From: Amblyornis subalaris | Taxonomy: Eukaryota; Chordata; Aves; Passeriformes; Ptilonorhynchidae | DNA: 64,000 nt | Assembly (NCBI GenBank): GCA_018881555.1 | Contig: JACAXG010000205.1 | Span: 62,001-126,000, forward strand | Direction: 5' to 3' | Shown: positions 50,284 to 63,553 of the stretch, piece by piece | Numbering within the stretch: position 1 is the stretch's first letter | Layout of the letters: every line of letters starts with the position of its first letter | Translations under genes and position numbers: made by a program | Notes under the pieces: model-generated | What the model was told of the DNA's origin: nothing | The model's database searches: none | The model's input: only the letters and a program-made list of their open reading frames with translations

Positions 50284-51938
50284 GTGAGTTTCTTTCTTTG
50301 CTTTGAGTGTTGATCATTAGAAGTATTTTGATGTAGTTCTTAAAATCTGTGATGATAATGTAAGTATGTTTTGCGTGATCTCATGAGAAAACATGGATCT
50401 TTCCCTGCTAGGCTGATAAATCTAGATTGGTCAAGAACGTGTTGTCTGATCTGTAGATTGATGAGGAGAAAAATAAATGATGACAACTCTATAGTTCATA
50501 CAGTCTTAAGAAAACACTTTGGTGTGGATCTAGTATAAAATCTAACTTGCAAGTATGACAGAGGTAATTCAAACTTGGTTTTTCATTTGAATAAAAAAAA
50601 TGAATGTTTTTATGGTTGAGTGCAACACAGCAAATGTACATAACCAGGCAGTAGGATCCTGCGTATCCTGCATTTCTGTGGCCGCAAAACTGTGCTACAA
50701 AATCAAAGCTTTAATTTAAACCTTTCTAGTTTGTATGGTTGCAGAGAAAACCAAATGTAAACAGCTTGTTCCCTATGGACTACAGAAAATGGGAAATTAT
50801 AGTTAATATGAATGAATAATACGATTTAGAACAGTTCATTTAGGCTTCAGTGATGACCCAGATTTGTCATCTTTCCTGTTAGGACATCTGATTTCTTTCT
50901 TTTTAGCTCACTCTTTTGAGTACTTGTATAGTAGACTGTTAGTAAGGTTGGGTACATTTGTGTGTAACTGATGCTGCTGGATATGTGACTCTCTTTTGAC
51001 ACGCTAATCATGACAATAATAATGATAGTTTAAAAAGCGTTTTGTAATAGCCAGCTCTCACTTTGTTACCTAGCTTTATCTTTTGTAATTTGGTAGCCTG
51101 ATAATGCTTTGTTTTGTCATTGATACAATGGATATCCTGTGCAGACATTATGTACGTGTAATATAATAGTACTGTTGACAGAGTTAGAAATCAAGGGCAA
51201 ATTGGTGAAAACTCATTTATATTTCTATATAGTTCATTTATATTTTTCTTTGATTACAAAAGTGAGCTATAATTTTAAAATTTGAGGATTGCTTTTTTCT
51301 TTTGGAACTTGATTACAGGTTCCTTTATAATCTAGCATCCAAGTACATAATTCATTATTTGGTATAAAACTGCTAAGTCTGAAGTAAAATTTGGTTTTTT
51401 GCTATCTACAGGAAATAATAAGGAAGAAGGAATGAAACTGCCTTCATAAGTGGTAGATGTAGGGATGTGTTAGAATTGGAGAAAGTCTCTAAAATTACCT
51501 TGGTGTTTTTCATTTGCCTGGAGTACAGTTTTAAGCAATTACACTTTGGAAAACTAGAAGATTGTGACCCTCAAGAAGAAAAATTTGTCCAAAATTAGAT
51601 TGGAAATGAGATGTTGCCTAGTCTTACTATTTTTCTACTTACTATTAAGACTTCATGTGTTTGCATGGAAATTTGTGCCATTGTCTGGACGTTTACTAGG
51701 AGAGGTGTCAGTAATTTCCCAAATTAAAAATCTATTTCTCTTCTTTTAACCCCCAAGTATAGAAATCAGATACTTGAAAGTGAGTGTTTAAACCAAATGA
51801 TGGCTGATCATTTAATCCTTTAATATCTGGGGAGGGGTGTGGTAGAGAAATGATTTTGTTTCAAAGTTATGTGCCTGGTAATAGTATGCCCTGAAAAGAT
51901 GTGTCTGTTTCAAATATGAAGTTGCAGTAGTTTGTGTA

Positions 51939-52481
51939 TTACTGACCACTTGTGTTGGTAAACATTCTAATGTAATCTGCAGGTAGGTGCTTAGGATTGT
52001 AATTATTTAGTGCTGCATTCACTACAACATCAAACAGATCGGATGTTCCCAGTATGAATTTTAGCAGGGAAATAGATGAGTTTTGCAGAACCTTTCTTGT
52101 GCCCAAAGTGCGAATGTACTTCATATAATGCGTATTTCCCCAGTTACTGTCATTGCCCTGGAGCTGATGAGGCTGCCCATAGCAGTGTGTGGTGGCTTCC
52201 TGCACTTCGTTGTGCCAGTTGGTGAGTGGTCCTTTAAATGTGGACATGCCTACGGCCAAGTAGTTGTTGAATAGCCTAGAGCGTGGTTTCTGGAGCAGGT
52301 TATCTCCTTATCTGGGCTGAGCTAAGATGGTTAGTGGCATTGCTTTGGAAGTGGCCCATATCAGACCCAGCTTCTGTCCTGTAACTTGCTGTTTGAGTGA
52401 GGACTTGGTAGGATTAAAGTATTTGAGGCTTGTAATGTTAGTGAGGTCTTTTCTGTAAGTATAGTTGCCGATTTCCAGGTG
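51939..52481 (-). pseudogene. Stop-poor reading frame, possible retro-pseudogene or exonised relic
   Basis: On the minus strand one frame runs 181 codons from 52,481 to the stop at 51,939, with a single internal TAA (52,308-52,310). The peptide is of ordinary mixed composition (for example QVTGQKLGLIWATSKAMPLT before the stop and LLKFILGTSDLFDVVVNAAL after it), not the biased kind that simple sequence gives. I do not recognise it, and it is not CR1. There is no obvious poly(A) tail or target duplication. It may be chance in a 64-kb window. Confidence refers to its being a real former coding sequence. Confidence 0.2.
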
Positions 52482-54064
52482 TTAGGGTGTTTACATTCAG
52501 TATAACTAAGAGATGAAATGATGATGAACTACACACATACAAGTATAAAAAGTGGATGTGGAAATACCCTTTTCATATTTAATGTTTTAAGAATAATTGA
52601 AAAGTTAACGTTAATAGAAACTGGTGTTATTCTGTAATATTTAGCCATAATAAACATTTCAACATTTCTATCTCAAACCGTGTTTGTTTTTTCTAAGTTG
52701 TATTGGTTCTTTAGGTAGTGTTCGTAAACGTTTCTTGAGAAACTGAAGACTGAGAAAGCCCTTTGTTTTCCTTATTAATGAGTTGTCATTGATTTGTCTT
52801 TAATCTTCATGAGAATGAATTTCGTGTTAGTTATATTCTCAAAGGCTAAGCAGTAGTTTTAATCACACTGCTTTTGCAACAAGTTGGTTTTGTAGAATAA
52901 AAACTCACAGGTACCTCCTCTGAGGATAAGTCATAAAGTGGGCAGAAATACGCCCACTGAGCTTCGTACTTGATGCTTTCAAAATAAGACATTTAAGCAG
53001 TGGTTTAAAGCAACTAATTCTACATCTGAAGCATTAAAGCTCAGCAGTAGAAAAAATGTCAAGTTTGCCTTGGTAGCCTGCTTCCTTCATAATCTTGTGT
53101 AATCTCTTCAAGTATAAGATAGTTGTTGGAACACTTGAGAACCTGACATAAATATTTAGTCTGTCTGAAATCCGAAGAGTATTCTCTGTATTTCTCTGCT
53201 GGATGGGCTTTCTGGAGGACAGTACATGCTTAAGTCAGATGCTTAAGAAAAGAAAACTTGCAGAAGTAATACCACTGTGGTTAGTAACTCCCAATTAAAG
53301 AAAGTCTTAATTGTGGAATTGTAGTTCTGTCTGTTTATTAATATAATTACACTTGCTTAAGTAGTGGGTGTGTGTTTTTGTTTTAGTGTGTATGAGGTGT
53401 GGAAAAAATAGTTACTTTGCAGTGTGTCTTCCTTCTAAACACTGAGTCAGGAAATCCCTCTTTTGTTGTTCTTCTATTGAAATGATGCTGGCAATGTGAT
53501 TTGAACCAACACCCAAGTAGATGCAAAGTCATAATTTTTAAAAATTCTTTTCTCCTATAGACTTCATGTACTTAAGAATATATATTTGTAGTGACTTTTT
53601 CTAGAGCTATATACTTCAAAGTGTTCAGGCTTTTGTGAGTCTTATTAGAGGTTGGACTTTAAAATTTTATTTGATTTAAAATCATCTGTTTTCCAAAGTG
53701 CGGAACACTTACAGTCAAGTGGATTTCAGAGGACCTTTCTATCCAGTTCCTAGTTCTTGAGCAACTGTTTGGTAGCTTTGACTTTGAACGCTGTTTGGAA
53801 ACTTCTCCTATAGTAAATTGTCTGTTTTGTTTCCAAATTGTCGCTTTAGCCTTGTAGATCACCTGTAGATTACAACTTAAAGGAAAATGCCATGCAATAT
53901 TGTCGTAGTGCTTCATTTGTAATTATATGCACACTCAAGTGTTTTGGTTTAAACATGGCTTTTTGGCATGGATGTAAAGAAATGGGACTGTAACTTGCAA
54001 GACTTGAAGTGATCTTAAAGAAGCAATACACCCTGATTTTAAAATACTTTTATTGTTCACTGGC

Positions 54065-54299
54065 ATCTTCTTGGGCTGGTTTAATGCTGGTATCTTCTTG
54101 GGCTGGTTTAATGCTGGTATCTTCTTGGGCTGGTTTAATGCTGGTATCTTCTTGGGCTGNNNNNNNNNNNNNNNNNNNNATCTTCTTGGGCTGGTTTAAT
54201 GCTGGTATCTTCTTGGGCTGGTTTAATGCTGGTATCTTCTTGGGCTGGTTTAATGCTGGTATCTTCTTGGGCTGGTTTAATGCTGGTATCTTCTGGTGA
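54065..54299. repeat. 27-bp minisatellite containing an assembly gap
   Basis: The unit begins ATCTTCTTGGGCTGGTTTAA and ends TGCTGGT. Copies start at 54,065, 54,092, 54,119 and 54,146, then at 54,180, 54,207, 54,234 and 54,261, with a degraded copy at 54,288. Copies are essentially identical. A run of 20 N (54,160-54,179) interrupts the array. The spacing across it (34 bases) is not a multiple of 27, so the gap length is nominal and the true copy number is unknown. Because 27 is divisible by 3, the array produces a spurious repeated IFLGWFNAG frame. Confidence 0.97.
54160..54179. other. Assembly gap (20 N)
   Basis: Twenty N bases sit inside the minisatellite. The unit phase is not conserved across them, so they mark an unresolved repeat number rather than 20 real bases. 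Confidence 0.98.
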
Positions 54300-57200
54300 T
54301 GGATTGTGTTCTGATTAGAATTACTCCCTTCATTTGTTCACTCTCTGGGGCAATTTATTTATCAAGCCAGCCACTGGTACCAAGAGCCTCAGATACTCAC
54401 ACATACTTGTTCTTTACTCTCCCTCGATTTTAATGCCAGGAACAAAATCATTTATCATATGGCAGGATAGGAAGAATAATTAAATGAAGAGTAACTGGTG
54501 GGTGGGCAGTACAATTTAGTAGGAACAGTTTTAGGATGTTCCCGGTTCTAGTTGATGCGGTGTGATTTGAAATGCTCCTAATTAAGATTTCAGTGGTGTT
54601 CCTGCTACCACAGTATCTGAGTAGATGTTTGGCCTTTGGTGTGACCTTCATTGCCTGGCTTCTTAGGATCAGTGAACTGTCATTGCTGAGTGTTCAGTGC
54701 CTTATGTATACTAAGGAGAGTGTAGTCTGGAGTGCAGGACTGGAGTCCAATCCTCTTGTTTTTACAAAGAAAAACTGTATGATGGAAAAGAACTAGCAAC
54801 ATTTCTTGCACGTTCCTGCCTCCTTTTCCCCTGTAACTTCACTTCTTCAGAATACCTCTGTTCCTCTAGTTCTTTCCTCCTCTGAAAACTGTCCTGTGTG
54901 CCATTGTGTGTCTTTGGCTGCAGCCCATTTGGAGCTACTTGCACGGCGACTGTCTGTCTAGTACTGCTGTGCCAAGGGGCTGGGGCCGGGTTAGACAGTG
55001 CCCTTCCAGTTCTCAGGGTACTTTTTTGTATAAAGTCTGGGTTCAACTGTTGTGGTATTGGAGACATGGCTCCTTTAGGAAACTAGTTTTAAAAAAAAAA
55101 AAAAGGAAAAGAATTAAGTTGCAGGAATTCTGTTGACAGGATTATGAGGTTTCCATGAAGTACAGCTATAGAAAAGGTTGGTTTTAAGGTTATAAAATTC
55201 TTTAAAGAAGTAATTTATTGTTTTCCACTGATGATGCCTACAAAGTATAAAAATTGATGGCTGAATACTTACAGGGACCTGATGGGGATGCCAAAGCAAA
55301 ATAGGTTGAATGTAGATGAATTGGCAGAGGTAAAAACCAAGGAAGTTGAAAACTGGTGGAACTCAGAATGGAGCCAGTGCATACCTAGAGATGACACATT
55401 CCTCTGGAGTGATCTCTGTTTTGGAGTAATGCCTCACCTATAGCCTGTCACTCGTTTTTGTGGAAAAAAGTTGATAAATTTTTGAGAGAGCAGAATAGAT
55501 GAACTCTGAAAATCTTTCTATGAAGAAGAAAGTGTCTCTTCAAGATGTGAAAGATCAGTAACCTGACAGTGAGTTTACTGGCCTGTGTGATTTTCCACTG
55601 ACTTACTTTCAGATGAGAGCTTGAAGTACATATTCATGTGAACACTTGGCCTCAGTTAGAAAGTCTTCTCTCATACTTTTATGTTGTTTTATAGGTGGTT
55701 TTTTTTCTTATTTTTTCCTCTTCTCTTTCTTTTGTAATGCAGTGAACTACAGTTTGCACATACTTGATCATCTTGCCGATTTTGTGGTATTTTCTTGGGC
55801 CTTTTTTTAGTGCTGGGGAAACAAACTTGCACAGTCTAAAACCTGATGGAGAAGAGAAACCTTTTACAGTGTGTGATTGTTGAACCTTACTGTCAGGGAA
55901 AGTCAGTTAGTCTGCCTATTTGAGCTTATCTAGAAACCATAGCTTTTCAAATACTCTGACAAGGTCCTTATAGCATGGTGGTGTTTAATCACTCAACAGC
56001 AAAAAAAAATTTAATCTTAATTTTTGTTAAGATAATTTTAAACATTTTCCTCTCTGTGCACTAGCTTAAAGATTCTAATGAACAGAACTAAAGTTATTAT
56101 TTAATAGGATTGATCTTCGATTCTCATATTTTAGTTGTTTACAATTACAACATTAATTGGAATGGTAGTGCTTACTGGCTAACTTCTAAAGAGCTTTTGG
56201 ATTTTTATTTTCTTATTAAGTGTTTGGATGCAAAGTTTCTTGAGTAGATTATATGAAAGCCAACTACAGCAAGGTACCTCTTACTGGATACTTGCTGTTA
56301 CATGACTCAAGTTCTCACAACTGAGCTTAAGTACCAAGTAGTAGTGTATTAAAATATTGCTTGTAAAAATAAAGGAAATATTTTTGTAAAGCTTTGGTGA
56401 TTATATGTAAACTAAAGTGATCTGTTTCTCATGTGGCAGTATTTTGTTCAGATCCTAATTTCTCTATTAAAATTCTTTGTTTACTGGTGAAGATTTTTGT
56501 GGGAAGAGACTTCTGCTTCCGAGTGTGTGGATGTGAACCCATAATTTGGCAAAAATCTGCCTGTAATCTTAAATAGCTTTTGGTTTTTTTTAAAAAGTGA
56601 TGATTCTGTTGGAAATATTTCCTTTTTTCTGTGCCATGCATCATTTCCGTGTCAGTCTCATAACAAATGCTCTGAATTATTTTACTGGGTCTCTAATAAA
56701 TGAGTTCAGGAAATTTCATTAAAATGATCTAGTGAGATACTGAGCTCTGCACTGTGTAGGTGTCATCTTCACTCTTTAAGCTTTGTGAAGTTTTTGGTGG
56801 TTCCCTACATAATTAATCCTGTCACAGCATTAGCTGTCTTCAGGCCATTTGTAACTTTTGCTGTGTTTCTAACTATGTAAATATTTTTGTTCCAGGTGTT
56901 TTTTCTTCTCCTACCTTACCAGTTTTTCATTTTGTTTTTAAAATAAAATGTCCTTGCTCATTTCACACATGTACACACATGTACACAAACACACAGTTGC
57001 TCTGTTGATATTTAATTTGTTGCAGTAAGCTTGTTCATTATGGTGAGATCATTATGGTTTTGATATTAGAATAAGGATAATTAGTCACTGCATGATGTTT
57101 TAGTTATGTTTTTGTAGATGCTCAGATGTTACGGTGTTTAATGTAATGTGTGAACTTGAGCACATCTTAGAGAAGGTACCAAACCAATGGATATGTTTTA

Positions 57201-60012
57201 TTTCTTAAATTGGTTATCAGGTAGCCAGCACTTGTTCTGATGCTACTCAACAGATCGCCCTGAGATGTCACAGTGCATGGGTAGGGTGTGAGCTAAATGT
57301 TGCACAGTTTCTAAGCAGTGACCTGTTAGAAGTCACATTGATACTGTTTTCAGTTCCTCACCACTGGATAATCAGGTGCCACTGTAGCGCAGCACTGGTT
57401 TTTGAAGCCATCTTTGCTACAAGCCTAGAGCAAGATTCAAAGTAGAAGTCGGGTTTTTGTATAGATAAATATGTTGTATGAGTTTAAAACGGCTTCTTTT
57501 TTCTTGTTGGCTGAAAATGTTAGTCTTTGCTGCTGTATCAAGAAATGCTGGCAATTTTATGAAGGAATGGGTTCATATTGTAACCAAAGTGATATTATTG
57601 GATGGAGTATTTGTGGTCTAAATATCCAATTGTAGTAAAGGCAGTGTGACTCACTGAATGTGATTCAATATGATTGTTTTCCTTCTGGCTGATTTTGCAA
57701 CAGTCAGTTTAGATCTTCCCTGTCAAACCACTGGAAACAGTTAATTTTTGTTCCAGTATATTTCTCTATGTAGTATAGCTGTTGCATGCAACTGTTTCAT
57801 TTTGGGGTTTGGATATTTTTTTGTTGAGCTTCTGAGCACATTTACTGATAAATAAGAGTTTATACCATGCTCTTGTCTTGAATTTCTCTTATTAAAGAAA
57901 ATGAACATCTTCTAATAATTTCTTTTTTCTCACTTCTTATGTTGTATATGATGTTTTTACCAGTCATTTACCATAATACAATACTTAAGGGAGACTATTT
58001 AGACTTCTCAGTGGTTGGAGGGGAGAAAGGCTGCTGAAGCTGATTATTTCCTGAAATTATTTTTTCTATTTGAGTTCTTGTCAGCCTTTACTTTCATCCT
58101 GGTTTTTCACTGTAGGTTGTTTACCAAGAGCACAAATTTGAGAACTCTTACACTCTATCTTGAAATGGTGCTAAGTTTCTGTCAGTGTTGATTTAAGCTA
58201 TGTTGTGTGTAGTGATGCTATTCAGTGTAGTTCCTTGGCTCTGTTAAACCTGAAGTGAAAGTTTTTTTGGAGGGTCCTGGTTTCCTAATTTCATAAGCAG
58301 TTCTAGCTTTATATCACTGAAGCTTTGATCTCAGTCATAGATGGGACTTGAAGCCAGAAATTTATGCTGATATCTTATAACTGGAACCACACGTCTGTCA
58401 AAGTTAATGCAAAGTGCATCATTCTGGTTCTTCTGCTCATGAAAGTTCTGTGAAGGCTAAATAAATGTTTCATGGGCCAGATGCTTCCTCAGAAGGGTTG
58501 AAATGGTCTGTGATTTAAGGGAGTTAAACTCAGCCTTCTGCAGTGTGAGAATCAATGCAGTGGAAGGACATGGATAAATGTGGGCTGGATAAAGACATCA
58601 AGTGTCAGTTCTAACAGCATCTGGCTATGGTATTTTACTGCTTGGAATATGTGAAGTGGTGCTGATTTCTGTGTAAGGTGACAGCTTGCTTTGTTGAAAA
58701 GAACTGAAGCGTTCCCAGGTGGCATCTCAAGCTGCAAACAGTGGTACCTTTTAAAATAGCAGTTTTGCAGTCTGACGTCATTATATGTTAAATTTTGAAT
58801 TTATGAGGTAATCCAAAATCATTTTCTATTGCTAAGATAGTGAAAAAATAGTAATTCAGTGGCCTGAAAGAGTTTATTGGATGTCTGTGGAGCACTTTGC
58901 AGTACAGGATCATGAGCATTGTGTTAAACTGAACAACTGTGAAACAAACCACTGCTGAAGTATATAATTATCAGATAAGCAGTCGGTGACACTTGATAAG
59001 ATCAAATAGCATGGAGTAACAAAGGGCATTCACCGCACACATCCATTGATTGTTATTGCCTTGATGCACATTGCTATGTCTTCAATGTCTTGTATTCAAA
59101 ACTGTGGTAGGGAGGAATCTCCGGAATATTCTAGGTTGGTCTCATGAAAGATATGAGTGGTTCACCTGTGATATAATATTCTGGTAATATGAGCTAGTTG
59201 ATATTTCATCTATAAATATCTTCTTAAACCCTATGATGTAAGGCTGTAAAACATTTACTTTCTATCTGTGTTAAACTGTGGTCCATTAATTTGCCTTCAC
59301 ATCTGCATGATTTTTCTGATGACGAGAGATTGTTAAAGTTTCTGTCCCACGCTGCAGAGCTGAAAGGGAGCTGTAGGTTTTCTGAGAGTAAACTTCTTAG
59401 TCTTGAAAGTCAGCAGCTCTCTTTTACCATCTCTTTTTTCTTGGTTTAATGTATGAGGCAGTTTATTGTCAGTTTCCGGTTATTATTTGCTCCTCTGTTT
59501 TCCCTATTAGTTATTTTCGTCTGCCATTGATAAGGATGCTTTAGTTTGTTTTCTTTTTGTCATCCCAGGAAATGCTTTACAGGACAAGTGGCACAATCTG
59601 TCAAAGAGGCCTTTGAGCAATTCATGTAATACCCTGCAGTAAAAATATTCTGTCTTCACATCGGACTGCATAAAAACATAGCAGAAGGCGCTTTTTCAAG
59701 GACCTTAGGACAAACTTGACTCTGAACATGAGTTGTCTTGGGTCTTGGGTGAAGTGTGATGGTGTTTTGCTTGACAGGTTAGCAACATAAAGTAGTGTTC
59801 AAATTTAATTGTAATTATTTTTAAGGGGATGTCCCTTCAGAACTCAGTGCATTTTGGTCACCAGATTCTAACCTTTTATCTCCAGACTTCTGGCAAAAGA
59901 CTTGGGGAATGTAGAAACCTTTCAGATGGTTGCACGAGTTTGTGACTAACCATTCTTCTGTGCTCTCAGCAGTGGAAGTTGTAAAAAGAAATCATATAAT
60001 CTCTTTATATAG

Positions 60013-60051
60013 GTTCAATGTCTGACACTCCCAGCTCTGAAGAAGCCAAAG
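60013..60051 (+). other. SEPTIN7: Candidate in-frame cassette micro-exon of SEPTIN7
   Basis: A 39-nt segment lies between TTTATATAG (ending 60,012) and a donor AAAG|GTAACC (60,052). Entered in phase 1 from exon 2 it is fully open, encodes SMSDTPSSEEAK, and leaves in phase 1. Inclusion would add 13 residues and still recreate the first P-loop glycine for the next exon. The polypyrimidine tract before the acceptor is weak and chance is a real possibility. I know of no described septin 7 isoform with this insert. Confidence 0.2.
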
Positions 60052-61947
60052 GTAACCTTGTTAGTACAAGTCTTCTGCTGCAGAAAGAAGTAGCGATAAA
60101 CAAAGTCACAGCCACCTCGTTTCCATGTACTCTAAAGCCTGTGTGAGGGAACTGGGGCAGAGTTTGGTTTGAGCAGGACGAAAGAAGCCTCTTGTCCCAC
60201 ACCCCACTTATGTTCCATGGCAGCACCATTTTTGGCCTGTTGATTAGCTTCTATGAAACTCCAGCAAAGTCAGACCTTAAAGACCATGATTTTGGTTGCT
60301 GTGTCAAAACCCCTTCTACGTCTAGGTTACTGTATCAGTGAAAACAGCATTTTACATTCATTTATTCTGTGAAGTTGTGCTGGAATTTTTCCATGTTCTA
60401 TTATTACCTTACAGTATGTAAAATTTTTATTTTTATTTGAATTAAATATTTAATCTGAATACAGATTTCAAGGATCTGTATTGTCTCCTACTTCTTCCTG
60501 AGTAACTGAAACTAAAAAACTAAACCGATTACCACAGCAGGGCAATGTCTTCTGTCGGTGATTTTGCAAGATCAATACCCACTTCTGCTACAATACAGGT
60601 AGACAATCCAATAATGCATGGTATTTACTAATCCACTTAATAGACTAACATGGTCTAGTGGCTGAAAAACTGAATCCATATACTTTCTGAAGAAGAAAAA
60701 TACACTGTGTTTCTGAAATACAGTTCTTGCCCTTTTCATCCTTTTACCCTCTGTTGTCTAACTGTTCAACAGTGAAGTTACTCTATGATCAGATAGTTTT
60801 TAGTCACTGAATGCAGAGAAATGAGTTGAGACCTGGATGATTGGGCCAGATTTTAGCTTTCGGTATTCCTTGAATTGAAACAATGTGGCTTGAATTATCA
60901 CAGCTAGTTTGGTCTATACAGTAAGTAAAAGGATGTGATTTTTAGACACTGTTAGATTGTGTTTTGAGCTGAGGACAGTGTCCAGATTTTTACTTGACTG
61001 TGAATTTATCTGCTTTGGTTGATTTATGTCACATGGCAAGCATTCAGATAGCTGAATAAAATAAAATAAAACTGACTTAGAGGAAGTATTTCATGAGCTT
61101 TGCAGATACTTGGACTGTTTGAGGTTCTACTCAAAAACAGCTTCTGCTTAAGTAACAGTAAATGCATTTATTCTAAAACTAATTGCATAACAGTTTTTTA
61201 TATGTGTATAATTAGAAGGGAGTTGAGACCTACCATTCAAGGCAGCAACTGTGCTGTGTAAGCAACAGACAAATTTCTAGGCATTGTATCTATCTATCTT
61301 CTTGGCCCCTGCTTTTGGAACTCATCTGAAGTTTTCTACCTGGTGTTTTTTTTTCCCCCCCCCTAAAAATAAACTTCATTTTTAAGAAGTAATTTGCTTT
61401 GAAGCACAGTGTAGAGTACTCTAATTGTATTTCTAGTGCCTATTAAATGGTGTCCAGTGGCTGACTGAGACCAGGCAAAGATACAGACAACAGGATAAGT
61501 AGGAAATCAGAAGAAGGATCATCATAATGATAGTAGCAGAAATCATTGCATGGCACTACTAATTTGGAGAAAAAGTTCCCTGTAAGGATGGATGAAGAGG
61601 TCTCCAGTTACGTGCCTCCTGCAGTTTCTTGACTCTGCATCTATAGAGCTCTTTTAAAAGGCTTCAGAATAGCCCTCCTGCTAATAAATGTTAAGCAGCC
61701 ATTTCTTGCTTGAAGTTTGTGACTAGCTGAAGTCTGTGCCTTTGGTTTTTGAGAAATAAATTTTGTGTGTAACAGTGTGTGGGCCTGACTGTTAATGGTG
61801 GCTTGCTTGCTTGTTTACTATTTATAACTTTTCAAAACCACATTGTTAAGAGGTCAAAATAAAAATCTCCATTAACTAGCACCATAAACTTTGGGAGATA
61901 AGTCATATTTTAAGGAAGCATCACTGTTTGCTCGCATGCCTTTTAAC

Positions 61948-61985
61948 AGAATCATGGAATAGTTCATTTGGATGGAATCTCTCCA
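61948..61985 (-). mobile_element. CR1 LINE 3'-terminus, short fragment
   Basis: AGAATCATGGAATAGTTCAT and the following TTGGATGGAATCT resemble the reverse complement of a CR1 3' end. They also closely match the edge of the copy at 11,601 (GAATAGTTCAGCTGGATGGGACCT). Similarity is lost after about 40 bases, so only the terminal piece remains. Confidence 0.5.
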
Positions 61986-62110
61986 GCCGCTGTTCAAAGC
62001 ACTTCCATGTGCTTTTTCATGAGCATGTGCTTTTGTCCTCTGTCAGGAGGAGGATACTGAGTTAGATAAAATAAGGAAGGTCCCATTTTGGAGTCATAGT
62101 TGATGATAAT

Positions 62111-62136
62111 GGTCTGGTATTGGTCTGGTATTGGTT
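62111..62136. repeat. Short 11-bp tandem repeat
   Basis: GGTCTGGTATT occurs twice in tandem and is followed by a partial third copy (GGTTT). It is simple slippage-type duplication. Confidence 0.8.
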
Positions 62137-63528
62137 TCATTCTTGAACTTGTGGTGAAACATAGGCTCTCCAGTCTGGTTATTAAAGTTACTTGACAAGT
62201 GTTAACAAGTGATGTTAACTCAATAGTCCAAGCCTTTCCAGAGACAACATCTAGAGATTCTGTCATATGGATGAGAAGCTGCATAGGTGTTTCTGCCATT
62301 CAGCTTTCTCATTTTATCATTGAAGTACTTTATTTTGCCTCAAAAAAGGCTGAACTGCAAAAATACTTTTATACCATTTCAACCAGATGTAGAGCTCAGG
62401 AAGATGGAAGATGTTGATAGTTTGATAGGACTTGGAAATTTTTGTGAACCTAATACCCTTTAGAATCTGTCTGTGGTTAAATTTGTGTCCTGACATGCTT
62501 TGCAGTTGCTAATCGGGTGAAGTTAGGCCACTCATAGTATCTGGTTAATAAGAAACTGAAAATATTTCACTTAAAAGTGGATTTTTAGCCAAAGATGAAA
62601 TAGGGTTGCCTCGAAACAGATAGAAATGAAGAGAAACTAGCATTTGATTAAATTGCCTATAATGACAGTTCTTATTTGAATTACACTAATTTTAATATGC
62701 AGAGTATGAACACCTTTTTTGGTGTTTGTCTTTTTAATAAACTGCTACAGAAAAGATAATGCAATTAATGAGTAAATCCATTATTGATTATCATATTCCT
62801 CTAGCGTCTTAAAACTGATATGTTATTGCATTTTTTTTTGGTTTTTTGTGCTGCTGAAAAGCAGGGAAACAAAGGCTTTCCTGTTTAGTAGTAAGATGAA
62901 CTGCTGACAGATACAGAGAACTTTTTCTGCTTACTCAAATAAGGCTGTGTCTGTCAATATTGCATATTTACCAGTTTCCTTAAAACTCTTGCTGTCAGCT
63001 TAAAAAAAAAAGTAAAATCAATTTAATGCATGTTGAACATGATTAATATTTAAATAAGTAGATTGTTACAGTGCAAAAATAATAATATTAAAAAAGCACC
63101 CAGTAACCATGCTTCACTAAAGATGTTACATTTTTTACTTATTTGCATGTTTCTAAGTGGTTTGATATAGATATATCACACTAAGGTTAGGATATCCTCG
63201 ACTTGCCAAATGCAAAAATAACCATTCAGGTTAGGGCCCTAGCCTCAGTAAAGATGATTCTTTTCTTACTGCATTTGATGGTTTTTGGGGAGACTTTTCA
63301 GAGCTTCTATGTGCTGTTCATATTTGTGCTTTACAGAATGCTCCTTCTTGAGAAAGTGCCCTCTCTTCCCAGTTAAGTGGTTAAAGGTGTAATTTGCACT
63401 TTCATCTTTTAATTCTCCTCAACTTCCCTATCCAAACAGTAATAAAGCGATGGGATTTTTTGTTTTTTGCTTTGCTCTTATCGTGTTGTTATTTGTAGGT
63501 CTTTAATAGGAAGCAAAAAGCTGCTTGC

Positions 63529-63553
63529 TAATTCTCCAGCTACTGGAGAATTA
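63529..63553. repeat. Perfect 11-bp inverted repeat with 3-nt loop
   Basis: TAATTCTCCAG (63,529-63,539), CTA, then the exact complement CTGGAGAATTA (63,543-63,553). It is the longest perfect short dyad noticed in the window. CTGC (63,521) and GCAG (about 63,561) lie outside it and could pair across an internal loop. The stem is shorter than that of a typical microRNA precursor. Confidence 0.85.

Noticed and set aside
54009..54299. Plus-strand frame of 96 codons with repeated IFLGWFNAG
   Set aside because: It is created by the 27-bp minisatellite, whose unit length is a multiple of three, and it spans the N gap.
56965..56996. Repeated ACACATGTAC words resembling a regulatory repeat
   Set aside because: Only two copies in a CA-rich stretch, best read as simple-sequence duplication.
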